The notes under the pieces were generated by a model. That model ran no database searches. It was not told the DNA's origin and saw only the letters and a list, made by a program, of their open reading frames with translations. 64,000 nucleotides of DNA from Clostridiaceae bacterium (GTDB taxonomy: Bacteria; Bacillota; Clostridia; Peptostreptococcales; Natronincolaceae), in contig JAHDLO010000014.1 in the NCBI GenBank assembly GCA_018432235.1, forward strand, positions 124,001 through 188,000. Direction: 5' to 3'. Of the stretch, positions 31,265-41,438 are shown one piece after another. Positions within the stretch are counted from its first letter, which is position 1. Each line of letters begins with the position of its first letter. Position numbers and translations under genes: made by a program.

Positions 31265-32309
31265 TATCCATCACCCCACTCTTAATCTCTGCCAATGAAA
31301 TTGTAACGCCATCGCCCCGCCATTTTTCCAGCAGCAGCCTGCCGCCATTACTGCCGATATAGGCACAGGGTCCGCTGACGGCTGTAACCCCCACTGCTTC
31401 CTTCACAAAGGCTGAGGATTTAAAAAGCCCCTCCACCTTTCTTATTGCCTCAGGCGACACGATTTCCAGAGGAACCCTTAGGTCCTCCGCCGTCGCCAGC
31501 AAGCCCGCCTCTCGGGCCTTTATGTCTATCGTCACCAGCTTTTGAATACTGTGTATAGAGACTCCCGCCTGTTGAAGGGCTGACTGTATAGCCCTCTGTA
31601 TAGCCTCTGCTGCCGTAGCTGCTTTACAGCCCACACCCACAACGATATTTCTGGGATAAAGCTGTATTAGCCCCTTCGCCATTGGTCCTAATTCCCTGTT
31701 GCTGACATAGACGCCATAGGCATAGGCGCTGAGGGCCTCAAGGCTATTTACCCTTTTGTACGCCTGAGGTACAGACAAAGCCTCCTCTGTCTCTGAATAG
31801 ATGCCGACATAACCACCATCCACCATGTAGGCGGTTATCTCCTTTGCTGTTTCCCAATCCCAGAGGCTGCAATTGTTATCCAGAGCCAGCATATCGACTG
31901 AAATCAACCCCTTAATATCAGAGGCGGTGGTTATAATCGGTCTTGCTCCGATGGCCGCTCCAAGCCTTTCAGCCCAGAAATTTGCTCCCCCCACATGCCC
32001 GGACAGCAGGCTGATTATATGATTGCCCTTATCGTCCAGCACCAGCACCGCAGGGTCCTTTGTTTTGTCCTGTAGCAGGGGGGCAATCAGCCTGACGGCT
32101 ATCCCTGTCGCCATTATAAATATTATAAGCTCCGCAGTATAAAAGCTTTCCGCCACCAATTCCCTTAAGGGCTTTTCCATCGGTAGGGTTGAGCCTCCCT
32201 CCACATGAAATTTCGCCATAGCATAGGCCTTTGCCTCCGGTAGCCACTGCTTCAGCCTTTGAGCCAACAGGGCGCCATCCCTTGTAACACTGAATATTAC
32301 CGTTTTCAT
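31257..32309 (-). CDS. cbiG: Cobalt-precorrin-5A hydrolase
   Basis: A 350-residue protein of the CbiG family, which opens the lactone ring of cobalt-precorrin-5A and releases acetaldehyde. An N-terminal domain reads IIFIMATGIAVRLIAPLL and LLSGHVGGAN; a C-terminal domain reads NIVVGVGCKAATAAEAI and TAVSGPCAYIGSNG. Only the anaerobic pathway uses this enzyme. It overlaps cbiF by four bases. Confidence 0.93.
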   Translation of the reverse strand: MKTVIFSVTRDGALLAQRLKQWLPEAKAYAMAKFHVEGGSTLPMEKPLRELVAESFYTAELIIFIMATGIAVRLIAPLLQDKTKDPAVLVLDDKGNHIISLLSGHVGGANFWAERLGAAIGARPIITTASDIKGLISVDMLALDNNCSLWDWETAKEITAYMVDGGYVGIYSETEEALSVPQAYKRVNSLEALSAYAYGVYVSNRELGPMAKGLIQLYPRNIVVGVGCKAATAAEAIQRAIQSALQQAGVSIHSIQKLVTIDIKAREAGLLATAEDLRVPLEIVSPEAIRKVEGLFKSSAFVKEAVGVTAVSGPCAYIGSNGGRLLLEKWRGDGVTISLAEIKSGVMDNE

Positions 32310-33064
32310 TCCTTAGCACTCCTGTATTCGTGGCTAAAGCCTTTATCATAGAGCTTGGAAAGGGCATACCTATCCCCCAAAAAATTGCCCACCAGTATCT
32401 GGGCGGTTTTAGTTATGTTTTCAGCTTTAACCCTCTCAGAAATATTTTCCAGAGTCCCCAATAGGATTTTTTCATCCGGCCAGCTGGCCCTTTGCACCAC
32501 TGCCACCGGCGTTTCCTTTGGATAAGCGGTTATAAGCTCCGCCACCACCTCTTCGATCATATGCACCGACAAAAATATCGCCATCGTTGCCTGATGGGTC
32601 GCCAATTCCCTTAGACTCTCTCCTGTTGGGACAGGGGTTCTTCCCTCCAATCTGGTCAATATCACCGTCTGAGATACCTCCGGAAGGGTAAATTCCTTTT
32701 TTAGAGCTGCTGCCGACGCTACAAAGGAGCTTACCCCAGGGATCACTTCATAGCTGATGCTTAGCTCCTCCAGTCGGTCCATCTGCTCCCTGATTGCCCC
32801 ATATATGCTGGGGTCTCCTGTATGGAGTCTTGCCACCATTAACCCCTGCTCTACTGCAATCCTCATTATCTCAACAACCTCCTCCAAGGTCATGGCGGCG
32901 CTATTGTATAGCCTTGACTCTTTCCTGCAATCCGTCAGCAGCATTGGGTTTACCAAGGAGCCTGCATATATGATGACGTCGGCTGCTTTGAGAAGCCTAT
33001 GCCCCTTAAGGGTGATCAGATCAGGATCACCGGGCCCGGCTCCTATAAAATATACATTAGACAT
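32306..33064 (-). CDS. cbiF: Cobalt-precorrin-4 C11-methyltransferase
   Basis: A 252-residue SAM-dependent methylase. Motifs: [65 protein letters not shown] and [13 protein letters not shown]-like [18 protein letters not shown]. The GSLV and TRxEGRTP segments identify CbiF/CobM. It lies between cbiL and cbiG in the train, with seven bases to cbiL. Confidence 0.93.
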   Translation of the reverse strand: MSNVYFIGAGPGDPDLITLKGHRLLKAADVIIYAGSLVNPMLLTDCRKESRLYNSAAMTLEEVVEIMRIAVEQGLMVARLHTGDPSIYGAIREQMDRLEELSISYEVIPGVSSFVASAAALKKEFTLPEVSQTVILTRLEGRTPVPTGESLRELATHQATMAIFLSVHMIEEVVAELITAYPKETPVAVVQRASWPDEKILLGTLENISERVKAENITKTAQILVGNFLGDRYALSKLYDKGFSHEYRSAKE

Positions 33065-33070
33065 TCTGCT

Positions 33071-33787
33071 TCACTCCCTTCCCTCGATTGGCTTGCTTTT
33101 CAATATAACGGTGCTTAAATAGGGGGGCTTGTTTTCCTTTAGGTCTAAAAGACTATAGCTAATGCTCTCCTGATTTTGACCGCATTTGCTGACCATGACA
33201 TAATTATTTTGAAGCTGATTTTCCTCAATGATTTCAGCCAGCCTAAGGGGGGCCTGCGACACCTTCATCACCACAGCCTCCGCCCCCTTTGCTATGGCCG
33301 CCTCTAAGAGGTCGGTGTCCTCTGTCATGGGGAAAATCAACAGGGGCTTATCCCCCTCCGCCAAGGGCAAATTTAAATGGCTGGCTATAGCCCCAAAGGA
33401 GGTAATCCCTGGTACTGTCCTAACCTCATGGCCGTAGGACCTCACCAGCCTGTTTATATAAATATAAGTGCTGTAGAGCATGGGGTCCCCCAGAGTTAAA
33501 AATACAACAGTCCTTCCCTTCTCCAGCTCCAAAGCAATTTCCTCGGCATTCCTCTGCCAATGCTGCTGCAGGGTTTCTTTGCAGCTGATCATAGGAAATA
33601 TCATTTTCCTGAGCTCCGTGGCTTCTTTGATATATGTCGTCACAATATTCAGGGCTATGCTTTCCTCCTGCTGCCTGCTGCAGGGGGCAATGATTATATC
33701 CGCCGCTTCGATGGCCCTTACTGCCTTGATGGTCAAAAGCTCCGGGTCCCCAGGACCTACGCCGATACCGATTAGACTTCCCTTCAT
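33071..33787 (-). CDS. cbiL: Cobalt-factor II C20-methyltransferase
   Basis: The 238-residue SAM-dependent methylase reads LIGIGVGPGDPELLTIKAVR, ADIIIAPCSRQQEESIAL, FLTLGDPMLYSTYIYINRLV and TVPGITSFGAIASHL, typical of CbiL/CobI. It methylates cobalt-factor II at C20. It overlaps cbiT upstream by four bases. Confidence 0.92.
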   Translation of the reverse strand: MKGSLIGIGVGPGDPELLTIKAVRAIEAADIIIAPCSRQQEESIALNIVTTYIKEATELRKMIFPMISCKETLQQHWQRNAEEIALELEKGRTVVFLTLGDPMLYSTYIYINRLVRSYGHEVRTVPGITSFGAIASHLNLPLAEGDKPLLIFPMTEDTDLLEAAIAKGAEAVVMKVSQAPLRLAEIIEENQLQNNYVMVSKCGQNQESISYSLLDLKENKPPYLSTVILKSKPIEGRE

Positions 33788-34386
33788 TTGCTTGCCCCCT
33801 TCATTGCCGAAATAATATTTATGCTGTTTTGTGCCGCCATTAGGGTATACTTCCCGGTGCTTCTCCCCTTTGAAATGCCTAGTGCAACCACCTCTATCGC
33901 CTCGAAGCCCCTTTGCTTAAGCTCCGCCATGGCATGATATAGATTTTCAATCGTAACTGTTGTCAATACCAGCCTGCCCTCCTCCGGAAGCCTATCAGAA
34001 GCTATTTTTATAAGCTCCGCCAGCTCTCCGTCGCTGCCGCCTATAAAAATCCTGTCAAAGGCAGGGATGCCCTTTAATGCTTCTGCCCCTCTACCTGCTA
34101 TAATATTTATGTTATCGGCCCCAAAGGCCCTTTTGTTTTCTTCTATAAGCGCAATGGCCTCTGCCTTATATTCTATGCTGTAGATATATCCCTCTGTTGC
34201 ATGCAATGCCGCCTCGATGGAAACCGAGCCTGTGCCCGCCCCTACGTCTGCCAAAACACTGTCCTTATTTAATCGTAGCTTTGACATTACGACTGCCCGT
34301 ACCTCCTCCTTCGTCATAGGAACCTTTCCTCTGATAAAGAGCTCATCCGGGATGCCAAAGCTAATAAAGGGCCATCTTTTACTCAT
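33784..34386 (-). CDS. cbiT: Cobalt-precorrin-6B C15-methyltransferase (decarboxylating)
   Basis: A 200-residue class I methyltransferase with GIPDELFIRGKVPMTKEEVR, the SAM site LADVGAGTGSVSIEAA, and DRIFIGGSDGELAE. In many organisms it is fused to CbiE as CobL; here the two are separate but overlapping genes. It methylates C15 and decarboxylates the C12 acetate side chain. Confidence 0.93.
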   Translation of the reverse strand: MSKRWPFISFGIPDELFIRGKVPMTKEEVRAVVMSKLRLNKDSVLADVGAGTGSVSIEAALHATEGYIYSIEYKAEAIALIEENKRAFGADNINIIAGRGAEALKGIPAFDRIFIGGSDGELAELIKIASDRLPEEGRLVLTTVTIENLYHAMAELKQRGFEAIEVVALGISKGRSTGKYTLMAAQNSINIISAMKGASK

Positions 34387-34999
34387 TTATTATCACCACC
34401 ACACACATTTGATAGGGCGCACCATCTTTTATCGCCTCGGGTGTCCCCCTCAATATTCGCTCCTCCGGGTAGGACAAATTTTCTCCTACCACCATATGCA
34501 CATTGGCAAGACCTTCTATTATAAGGGTGTCAGCCAATTTTTCCGGTGAAAATATAGCGTCCGTCAGAAGGGCAATTTTACCTACCCGTCTTATTTCATC
34601 AATAAAATTCGCCTGCTTTCCATGAAGACTCATCAAGGAAAAATCCTGCCACGGTAGCTTTATCCTGGAAAAGAGATATTGTAAAGCGCTTATCCCGGGA
34701 ATAACCTCCAGCTCCTCCTCTGAAAAATTTCTTCTAATCAGGCCCAGAATGCTATAAAAGCCGCTGTCGCCGGAGACCACTACACCAATTTTTTTGTTGG
34801 CTCTATTCTCCTTAGCATACTGAATGATTTCCTCCATCCTTTTAGGCAGAGGTATTTTTTCCCCCTTAAACTCCGGGAATATGGCAAGATTCCTGTCGCC
34901 GCCTATAAGCACCTGACATTCATTTATTGTTTTGAGGGCAATGGGCAGTACATATTCCCTTGCTCCGGGACCTATCCCTATAACCGCTATATTATTCAT
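34379..34999 (-). CDS. cbiE: Cobalt-precorrin-7 C5-methyltransferase
   Basis: A 206-residue SAM-dependent methylase: IAVIGIGPGAREYVLPIALK, VLIGGDRNLAIFPEF, VVSGDSGFYSILGLI, EVIPGISALQYLFSRI, LPWQDFSLMSLHGK. The LHG segment is typical of CbiE. It overlaps cbiD by eight bases and cbiT by eight, so the set is translationally coupled. Confidence 0.93.
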   Translation of the reverse strand: MNNIAVIGIGPGAREYVLPIALKTINECQVLIGGDRNLAIFPEFKGEKIPLPKRMEEIIQYAKENRANKKIGVVVSGDSGFYSILGLIRRNFSEEELEVIPGISALQYLFSRIKLPWQDFSLMSLHGKQANFIDEIRRVGKIALLTDAIFSPEKLADTLIIEGLANVHMVVGENLSYPEERILRGTPEAIKDGAPYQMCVVVIINE

Positions 35000-36110
35000 C
35001 CTTAAATTCCCCCAAAAGCTGATTTACAGAGGGGCAGATACCCAGTATTCCCTCCTGCATTGAAAAAACCACCGTTGCCAGCTGTATTTTATTAAAGGTT
35101 CTTTGACGGCATTTTTCTGTAATGGTGGCGGCCAAAATCTGAAAGACCTCGCCCAAGCCATAGCGTAATATCGCTTCAGTGGCCTCCTCTGTTGTATTGC
35201 TGTTCATTACCTTTTTTATAAGGGCCTGCGGTGCCCCCATAAGGGCTAGATGGGCTGTCATTATCTCCAGTCTGCCATCTGCCACATGACTATGGGTGTG
35301 GAATATCCCCCCGGCCACCTTTACGATTTTTCCAGTGTGGCCTATAAGCAGGATTTTCTCAAAGCCCAGCTCCAGTGTCTTATCCAGCATAAAGCCTATA
35401 AAATTACTGGTCTTGAAGATATATTTTTCGTCAATGCCATAGTGCTTTAATGCGATGTCCCTGCCATAATTACCCGGCACCAGCACAAGCTTTTCAAGCC
35501 CCTCTGCCTTAGCCATGCGTAGCTCAAGGGCTAATGAATCCTTGAAGGCCTCCTCCGACATGGGCTCCACTATGCCGGTGGTTCCCAAAATAGAGATGCC
35601 GCCAACGATGCCTAAGCGTGGATTAAAGGTTCTCTCTGCAATTATTTCTCCTTCAGGCACATAGATTTCAACATTGAGGCCGCTATCTGGACCAATGATC
35701 TCCCGTACCTCCTTTTCAATCATTTTTAGGGGTACGGGATTGATGGCTGCCTTGCCAACGGCAATCGGCAGGCCTGCTTTAGTGACGCGACCGACTCCCT
35801 TGCCGCCCATGATATTTACCTGATTATCATCTCGCCAGTCGACACGACTATGTATCCTTATGCCATTGGTAATGTCGGGGTCATCTCCGGCATCCTTTTT
35901 AATGCTGCAGGAGGCACCTTTTTCATCTATAGTCCCATCGTATACCTGTAGCCTTAGGGGCCAGCCCTTAGGCGTTTCAATATCAATGGCTTCCACCATT
36001 TTGCCGCTTTTAAGCATCAGGGCTGCTGCCTTTGCTGCTGCGGCAGCGCAGGAGCCGGTGGTATAGCCGTATCTCAGCTTTTTCCCATTCTTTACGATGT
36101 ATTGCTCCAT
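34992..36110 (-). CDS. cbiD: Cobalt-precorrin-5B C1-methyltransferase
   Basis: The 372-residue CbiD reads LRYGYTTGSCAAAAAKAAAL near the start, KDAGDDPDITNG, GVGRVTKAGLPIAVGKAAIN, LVPGNYGRDIA and LLIGHTGKIVKVAGGIFHTH. It methylates C1 and marks the anaerobic route. The ATG at 36110 follows AGGAGAG; an in-frame start at 36143 would overlap cbiC and lacks a ribosome site. Confidence 0.95.
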   Translation of the reverse strand: MEQYIVKNGKKLRYGYTTGSCAAAAAKAAALMLKSGKMVEAIDIETPKGWPLRLQVYDGTIDEKGASCSIKKDAGDDPDITNGIRIHSRVDWRDDNQVNIMGGKGVGRVTKAGLPIAVGKAAINPVPLKMIEKEVREIIGPDSGLNVEIYVPEGEIIAERTFNPRLGIVGGISILGTTGIVEPMSEEAFKDSLALELRMAKAEGLEKLVLVPGNYGRDIALKHYGIDEKYIFKTSNFIGFMLDKTLELGFEKILLIGHTGKIVKVAGGIFHTHSHVADGRLEIMTAHLALMGAPQALIKKVMNSNTTEEATEAILRYGLGEVFQILAATITEKCRQRTFNKIQLATVVFSMQEGILGICPSVNQLLGEFKDE

Positions 36111-36120
36111 ATTATCTCTC

Positions 36121-36738
36121 CTATGGCATATATAACAGGGCATTGACGATGGCGGCCGCTATGGTGCTGCCACCCTTTCTTCCTATGGTGGTAATATAGG
36201 GTACCCCTGCCGCCAGCAGCTCCGCCTTCGACTCTGCAGCCCCAACAAAGCCTACAGGTACACCGATGACCATTGCCGGCTTAGCTCTATGCTTTTTTAT
36301 GGTCTCACAAAGTATAAAGAGGGCGGTGGGGGCATTGCCGATGACAAAAATTTTGGTCGCCTCATCTGTTATTGCCCTTTCTATGCCTATCATCGATCTG
36401 GTTAAGCCCCTTTCCTTGGCCTCGACAGCCACCTCCGGGTCATCCACCAGGCAATAAACCTCTGAGTTGTACTTTTTCAGTATATTTTTGTTGATGCCTG
36501 CCATTGCCATTCTAGTATCCGTATACAGCCTGCAGCCGGAACGTAGGGCCTCTAAAGCAGCCGCTATGGCATCGGGATGAATTTTAGTAATGTCTGCATA
36601 CTCAAAATCTGCAGAGGTATGGATCATCCTTTTAATAATCCTGCCTTCATCCTCGGTAAAGCTCTTGGGTCCCAGCTCCTCAGTGATGATTTCAAAGCTC
36701 CTGCTTTCTATTGCCATCGGGTCCTTAATATAGTCCAT
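36121..36738 (-). CDS. cbiC: Cobalt-precorrin-8 methylmutase
   Basis: A 205-residue mutase moving the methyl group from C11 to C12 to give cobyrinate. Motifs: PMAIESRSFEIITEEL, IKRMIHTSADFEYAD with the catalytic histidine, YTDTRMAMAGINK, FVIGNAPTALFIL, VGVPVGFVGAAESK. The start follows AGGAGGG within the end of the preceding kinase gene (14-base overlap). Confidence 0.95.
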   Translation of the reverse strand: MDYIKDPMAIESRSFEIITEELGPKSFTEDEGRIIKRMIHTSADFEYADITKIHPDAIAAALEALRSGCRLYTDTRMAMAGINKNILKKYNSEVYCLVDDPEVAVEAKERGLTRSMIGIERAITDEATKIFVIGNAPTALFILCETIKKHRAKPAMVIGVPVGFVGAAESKAELLAAGVPYITTIGRKGGSTIAAAIVNALLYMP

Positions 36739-37624
36739 ACGCTTCTCCCTCCTGCTGTTGCCTGGCTCCCCCAGGTATAATATTATAATCCTTCATTGAA
36801 ATATAATTTCCCATGTAGGGCTTCATCATTATTCTTGCTTGAAATCGCTGCTTATCAAAGGTGTTTTCACTGTAAATGATACCCACCACCGTACCGCTAT
36901 GGGCAATATTTATGCCTGCTGCCCCATTCTCCATTGCCTCTCTGTGCAAATCCTCCAGCCCCGCCTTATAGAGCAGGGCTTGATTGGCAAAGGCACTTAT
37001 GGTGGCTGCTCTCCCCAGTTCCCTTAGGTCACCGCTCCCCATGCCTGCCTCAAAGGCTGCCATGGCCTTCTTTAAAAGCCGTCTATTCTTCTTCAGCAAT
37101 CCTTCTCTGTTGATTTTCCTGAAGCTGAGGGTATTAATCGTGCCGCTGCCCTCCAGCAGCAGCACTCTACCCCTGGGCGGCGGGCCGTATGGCTTTATTT
37201 GCATTCCATGAAGATGGTCCAATAAAGTCAAGTCTGAAAAAACTGTGCTGTCGGTGGGTTCTATTGCAATACATAGTTGGGCGATTTCTTTTTCTGTAGG
37301 GCTTTTCCCCAGCAAGGAGGCCGCTGCCAGTGCTGTGGCAGCCAGATCAGCGGTGCTGCTGGCCATCCCCTTCCCCACAGGAATCTCAGAGGCTATTTCC
37401 AAGGTCAAGCCTCTACTGTCCCTTGGTGGGTAGCCATAGTATTCAAAAACCTTCTCCAGCATGCGATAAGCCTTTCTGCTGCCTCTATACCTCACCTGTG
37501 GACCTGCCTTTAGGGTAACCCTTGCATAGCAGTCTATGGCATAGGAAACTAGCTTTTCTCCTCCGCCAATCCAGCCCTGGAGCAGCTCTCCGCAGGAGGC
37601 AGGACATATCGTCGTTATATTCAT
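36725..37624 (-). CDS. GHMP kinase, probably L-threonine kinase for cobalamin side chain
   Basis: A 299-residue GHMP-family kinase. N-terminal CPASCGELLQGWIGGG, ATP motif EIPVGKGMASSTADLAATAL, and C-terminal AAGINIAHSGTVVGIIY match the PduX-type L-threonine kinase, which makes threonine phosphate for the aminopropanol linker of cobalamin. The cobalamin-operon context supports that substrate. It is the first gene after an intergenic gap of about 150 bases holding repeat copy 2. Confidence 0.82.
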   Translation of the reverse strand: MNITTICPASCGELLQGWIGGGEKLVSYAIDCYARVTLKAGPQVRYRGSRKAYRMLEKVFEYYGYPPRDSRGLTLEIASEIPVGKGMASSTADLAATALAAASLLGKSPTEKEIAQLCIAIEPTDSTVFSDLTLLDHLHGMQIKPYGPPPRGRVLLLEGSGTINTLSFRKINREGLLKKNRRLLKKAMAAFEAGMGSGDLRELGRAATISAFANQALLYKAGLEDLHREAMENGAAGINIAHSGTVVGIIYSENTFDKQRFQARIMMKPYMGNYISMKDYNIIPGGARQQQEGEAYGLY

Positions 37625-37682
37625 GCGGTCACCTGCCCTCCTTTATTTAATTTATTACTTATTTTGTTTTATACTCCCATGA

Positions 37683-37737
37683 CACTAAGCAGGAAACCTT
37701 TAACTTTATATAAGCATACTGCTCATCTATATTATGC
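37683..37737. repeat. 55-bp dispersed intergenic repeat, copy 2
   Basis: Same orientation as 9517-9571, with eight differences seen over 55 bases. It breaks the otherwise gapless cobalamin train between cbiA and the threonine kinase gene. Confidence 0.6.
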
Positions 37738-37771
37738 TCTTGCTTCATTTATACAGGTATTTGATATGATA

Positions 37772-39163
37772 TTATAATTCTATCTTGCGCTTATATTCTG
37801 CACATGCCTTTAAAAAGGCCTCCGGCAGCTTAAGATTGCTATAAAAGTGAAAATGAGGGAAGCCCCCTAAGACATTGTACCTTGCCTGCCCACAATACCA
37901 GGCATCTATAACTTCGCCGTCCCTTTGCTTTTTAATAGCGTAGAGGGGCTTTACCCCCTGGGGCACCACGATTGACCTATGAAATTCATGGCCCCTAATT
38001 TCACCGATATCTTTTACATATGTGCTGTTTTCAATAATTGAAGCCTGATTGTAGCCAAATCTCTGTAGGCGTGCCGTCATGGCGGCGATGCCTTCAAAAA
38101 CCCCCACCATTTCGTAAAGCCTTCCCTGTAGGTCCTTTATCCCCTTAGTTAGGTACATATATCCCCCACATTCAGCAAATATCGGTATGCCACCAATAGC
38201 CAGCCTTAAAAGCGCTTCTCTTAATGCTTTATTGTCCTGCAGCTCCTCCCCGAAGACCTCCGGGAAGCCGCCGCCTATATATATCCCATGAATATCTGAG
38301 GGTAGCTCTTTATCCGCCAGAGGACTGAAGGGAATAAGGGTTGCCCCTGCAGCCCTCAATAGGTCAAGATTGTCCTGATAGTAAAAATTAAAGGCCTTAT
38401 CATAGGCATAGGCAAGCCTTATCTCCTGCTTCAGCGGAGGTACAGTCAAAGCAATGGGAGGTAAGGCTTCTGCCCCATAGGCTATATTTATCAGTCCCTC
38501 CAGGTCTATGGTTTCCTCCACCATAGCTATGGCCGCCTCCAGCTTTTCCCTTAAAGCATAGACCTCCTGTGTAGGAACCAAGCCCAAATGCCTGCTTTCC
38601 AACCTTATATCATTGTTTTTCTTTAAATAGCCCAAGCATTTAAGCCCAGTCCGCTCCTCTATCGGCCCCTTTAGCAGCTGATAGTGCTTTTCTCCCGAAA
38701 GCTGATTAATGATGACCCCACATATGTTTACATCGGGATCAAAGAGCTTGTAGCCCAAAGCAATAGCCGCCGCACTGGTGGAGATGCCTCCACCGTTTAT
38801 GATAAGAATCACCGGCGCCTTTACCAGCTTAGCCACATGCGCGGTGCTGCCTGTATCGCCCTTAGTGCCATAGCCGTCATACAAGCCCATTACGCCCTCT
38901 ATAACTGCGATGTCTCCATCATCAGTATTCTTTTGGAATAAGCCCTGAAGCACCCTCTCCGCCAAAAGATAGCTGTCTAGATTTCTGGAGGGAACTCCGG
39001 TAATGAAGCTATGAAATTGGGGGTCTATATAATCCGGTCCAACCTTAAAGGGCTTTATCGACAGCCCCCTCTTTTTTAAGGCCCCCATGATACCCAAGGA
39101 TATTGTCGTCTTACCAACACCGCTTTGCGTTCCAGCCAATACAATACGTCCCCCTGCTGCCAT
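37772..39163 (-). CDS. cbiA: Cobyrinate a,c-diamide synthase
   Basis: A 463-residue ATP-dependent amidotransferase. The N-terminal synthetase domain has the P-loop GTQSGVGKTTISLGIMGALK and KVGPDYIDPQFH; the C-terminal glutaminase-like domain has YIGGGFPEVFGEEL and IFAECGGYMYLTKG with the nucleophile cysteine. It amidates the a and c side chains. It starts within the hemL stop (TAATG). The 3' end is followed by the only sizeable gap in the operon. Confidence 0.95.
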   Translation of the reverse strand: MAAGGRIVLAGTQSGVGKTTISLGIMGALKKRGLSIKPFKVGPDYIDPQFHSFITGVPSRNLDSYLLAERVLQGLFQKNTDDGDIAVIEGVMGLYDGYGTKGDTGSTAHVAKLVKAPVILIINGGGISTSAAAIALGYKLFDPDVNICGVIINQLSGEKHYQLLKGPIEERTGLKCLGYLKKNNDIRLESRHLGLVPTQEVYALREKLEAAIAMVEETIDLEGLINIAYGAEALPPIALTVPPLKQEIRLAYAYDKAFNFYYQDNLDLLRAAGATLIPFSPLADKELPSDIHGIYIGGGFPEVFGEELQDNKALREALLRLAIGGIPIFAECGGYMYLTKGIKDLQGRLYEMVGVFEGIAAMTARLQRFGYNQASIIENSTYVKDIGEIRGHEFHRSIVVPQGVKPLYAIKKQRDGEVIDAWYCGQARYNVLGGFPHFHFYSNLKLPEAFLKACAEYKRKIEL

Positions 39164-40461
39164 TATGCCAGCTCCTTAACCTTTTCCAAGGCATAATAGG
39201 CAGCCTCCAGCGTTCTTTGAAGCTCCATTTCCCCATGAGCTGCGGAAATAAACAGTGCCTCAAATTGCGATGGTGCTAAATACACGCCCCTAGCCAGCAT
39301 TTCCCTGAAGAATACGGCATATTGCTCCGTATTGCAGGTGGCTGCACTCTCATAGTCGGTTACTGCCTTATCGGTAAAGAACATGCACACCATTGACCCC
39401 ACCCTGTTAAAGGCGGCCTTTATATCAAGCTGCTGTGTATGGGCCTTCAAGCCGGCCTCCAGCCTTGCGCCGGCCTCCTCCAGTCTGGTGTAAATGTCGG
39501 GATTATCCCTTAATAGGCTTAGGGTGGTATAGCCTGCCGTCATTGCCAGTGGATTTCCCGATAGGGTGCCTGCCTGATAAACCGGACCGAGGGGTGCCAT
39601 GAATTCCATTATCGCCTTTCTTCCGCCAAAGGCCCCCACCGGCAGCCCTCCGCCTATTACCTTTCCTAAGCAGGTTAAGTCAGGCGCTATACCATAAAGG
39701 CTTTGAGCCCCGCTATAGGCCACCCTGAAGCCTGTCATTACCTCATCAAATATCAATAGAGCGCCATATTGCTTGGTTATTTCCCTTAGCCGCAGGGCAA
39801 ATTCCCTTGTCATTGGCACCACTCCCATATTGCCTGCGACAGGCTCTATGATTACGGCTGCTATTTCCTGTCCTGCAGCCTTAAAAATTTCCTCGATATT
39901 TTCTATGCTGTTATATCTGGCTGTAATGGTGTTCCTAGCTGTTTCCTCCGTTACACCCGGGCTACTGGGGATACCGTGGGTCATTAGACCGGAGCCGGAT
40001 TTGATTAACAGACTGTCGGAATGTCCATGATAATTGCCGCTAAACTTAACTATTTTGCTTCTTCCCGTATAGCCCCTGGCTAATCTCAGGGCCGTCATGG
40101 TGGCCTCTGTACCGGAGTTCACCATTCTCACCATCTCCATCGACGGTATTGCATCTATAACAAGCCCCGCCAGCTTTGATTCTATGGCGGTGGGAGCGCC
40201 AAAGCTGGTGCCGGTCTCCAGCACTCCCTTTAGGGCCTCCACCACCTGTGGATAGCAATGCCCCAATATTAAAGGGCCCCATGATCCCACATAGTCTATG
40301 TAGCTGTTGCCGTCCTCATCATGTATATATGCACCTGAGCCCTTTTTTATAAAGGGTGGATTCATACCCACCGAGGAAAAGGCTCTGACGGGACTGTTGA
40401 CGCCACCCGGTATTAAGGCTTTTGCCTCTTCAAATAGGTCTTGCGATTTCTCTAAAATCAT
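39163..40461 (-). CDS. hemL: Glutamate-1-semialdehyde 2,1-aminomutase
   Basis: The 432-residue PLP enzyme makes 5-aminolevulinate. Features: [56 protein letters not shown], and the PLP lysine in [16 protein letters not shown]. The ATG at 40461 follows AAGGAGG and overlaps the hemB stop as ATGA. With hemA it provides the C5 route to tetrapyrroles. Confidence 0.96.
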   Translation of the reverse strand: MILEKSQDLFEEAKALIPGGVNSPVRAFSSVGMNPPFIKKGSGAYIHDEDGNSYIDYVGSWGPLILGHCYPQVVEALKGVLETGTSFGAPTAIESKLAGLVIDAIPSMEMVRMVNSGTEATMTALRLARGYTGRSKIVKFSGNYHGHSDSLLIKSGSGLMTHGIPSSPGVTEETARNTITARYNSIENIEEIFKAAGQEIAAVIIEPVAGNMGVVPMTREFALRLREITKQYGALLIFDEVMTGFRVAYSGAQSLYGIAPDLTCLGKVIGGGLPVGAFGGRKAIMEFMAPLGPVYQAGTLSGNPLAMTAGYTTLSLLRDNPDIYTRLEEAGARLEAGLKAHTQQLDIKAAFNRVGSMVCMFFTDKAVTDYESAATCNTEQYAVFFREMLARGVYLAPSQFEALFISAAHGEMELQRTLEAAYYALEKVKELA

Positions 40462-41438
40462 TGGGGATTCCTCCTTATCCATGCTGCCATATCCTTGGCA
40501 AAATAGGTTAATATGATATCGGCGCCTGCCCTTTTTATACTGGTTAAAGTCTCCAGCATCGCCTTTTCTTCATCCAGCAGGCCCTCTCTGACCGCCAGCT
40601 TAATCATTGAATATTCACCGCTAACCTGGTAGGCCGCCACAGGGATATTGGTGGCCTCCTTTACTGCCCTTATAACATCCAAATAGGCCAAGGCCGGCTT
40701 CACCATCAGCATGTCCGCCCCCTCCTCAACATCCAGCAACGCCTCCTTAATGGCCTCCCTGACATTTGCAGGGCTCATCTGATAGGACCTTCTGTCGCCA
40801 AACTGTGGAGCCGAGCCAGCTGCATCTCTGAAGGGACCGTAAAAGGCTGAGGCATATTTTACGCTATAGCTTAGTATGGATACATGGTTGAATTTGTTTC
40901 TGTCCAGTACGACTCTAATACGCTCAACCCTGCCATCCATCATATCGGAGGGAGCCACCACATCGGCACCGGCCATTGCATGGGAAAGGGCAATGTTTGC
41001 AAGCACATCCAGGGTTTCGTCATTGAGCACCTCCTCCTTTTTTACAATGCCACAATGCCCATGGCTGGTATATTGGCAAAGACAGACATCTGTTATCACT
41101 AAAAGCTTTGGAAATTGCTTTTTAGCCGCCCTTACAGCCCTTTGAACAATCCCCTGCATGTCATAGGCCTCTGACCCATATTCATCCTTCTCCTGTGGAA
41201 TGCCGAAAAACAGTACCGATGATATGCCTAGCGCTACTACTTCCTTTAGCTCCTCCAGCATTTGATCCACCGAATAATGATATTGCCCCGGCAATGCAGG
41301 AATTTCTCGTTTTATCCCCTCACCGTGGACAATAAACATAGGGAAAACCAAATCCGATATGTTGACTCTGTTTTCCTGTACAAGATTTCGAAGTGCCTCT
41401 GTATGCCTTAATCTTCTAGGCCTCTTTAACATTGACAT
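40458..41438 (-). CDS. hemB: Delta-aminolevulinic acid dehydratase (porphobilinogen synthase)
   Basis: A 326-residue enzyme joining two 5-aminolevulinate molecules. [15 protein letters not shown] at the N-terminus, the metal site [14 protein letters not shown] with zinc-type cysteines, and the Schiff-base lysines in [10 protein letters not shown]-downstream [18 protein letters not shown] and [13 protein letters not shown] fit HemB. It overlaps the cobA-hemD stop by 13 bases. Confidence 0.96.
   Translation of the reverse strand: MSMLKRPRRLRHTEALRNLVQENRVNISDLVFPMFIVHGEGIKREIPALPGQYHYSVDQMLEELKEVVALGISSVLFFGIPQEKDEYGSEAYDMQGIVQRAVRAAKKQFPKLLVITDVCLCQYTSHGHCGIVKKEEVLNDETLDVLANIALSHAMAGADVVAPSDMMDGRVERIRVVLDRNKFNHVSILSYSVKYASAFYGPFRDAAGSAPQFGDRRSYQMSPANVREAIKEALLDVEEGADMLMVKPALAYLDVIRAVKEATNIPVAAYQVSGEYSMIKLAVREGLLDEEKAMLETLTSIKRAGADIILTYFAKDMAAWIRRNPQ

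Noticed and set aside
32029-32367. 112-codon minus-strand ORF in another frame of cbiG/cbiF
   Set aside because: It overlaps two well-supported cobalamin genes and shows no family features.
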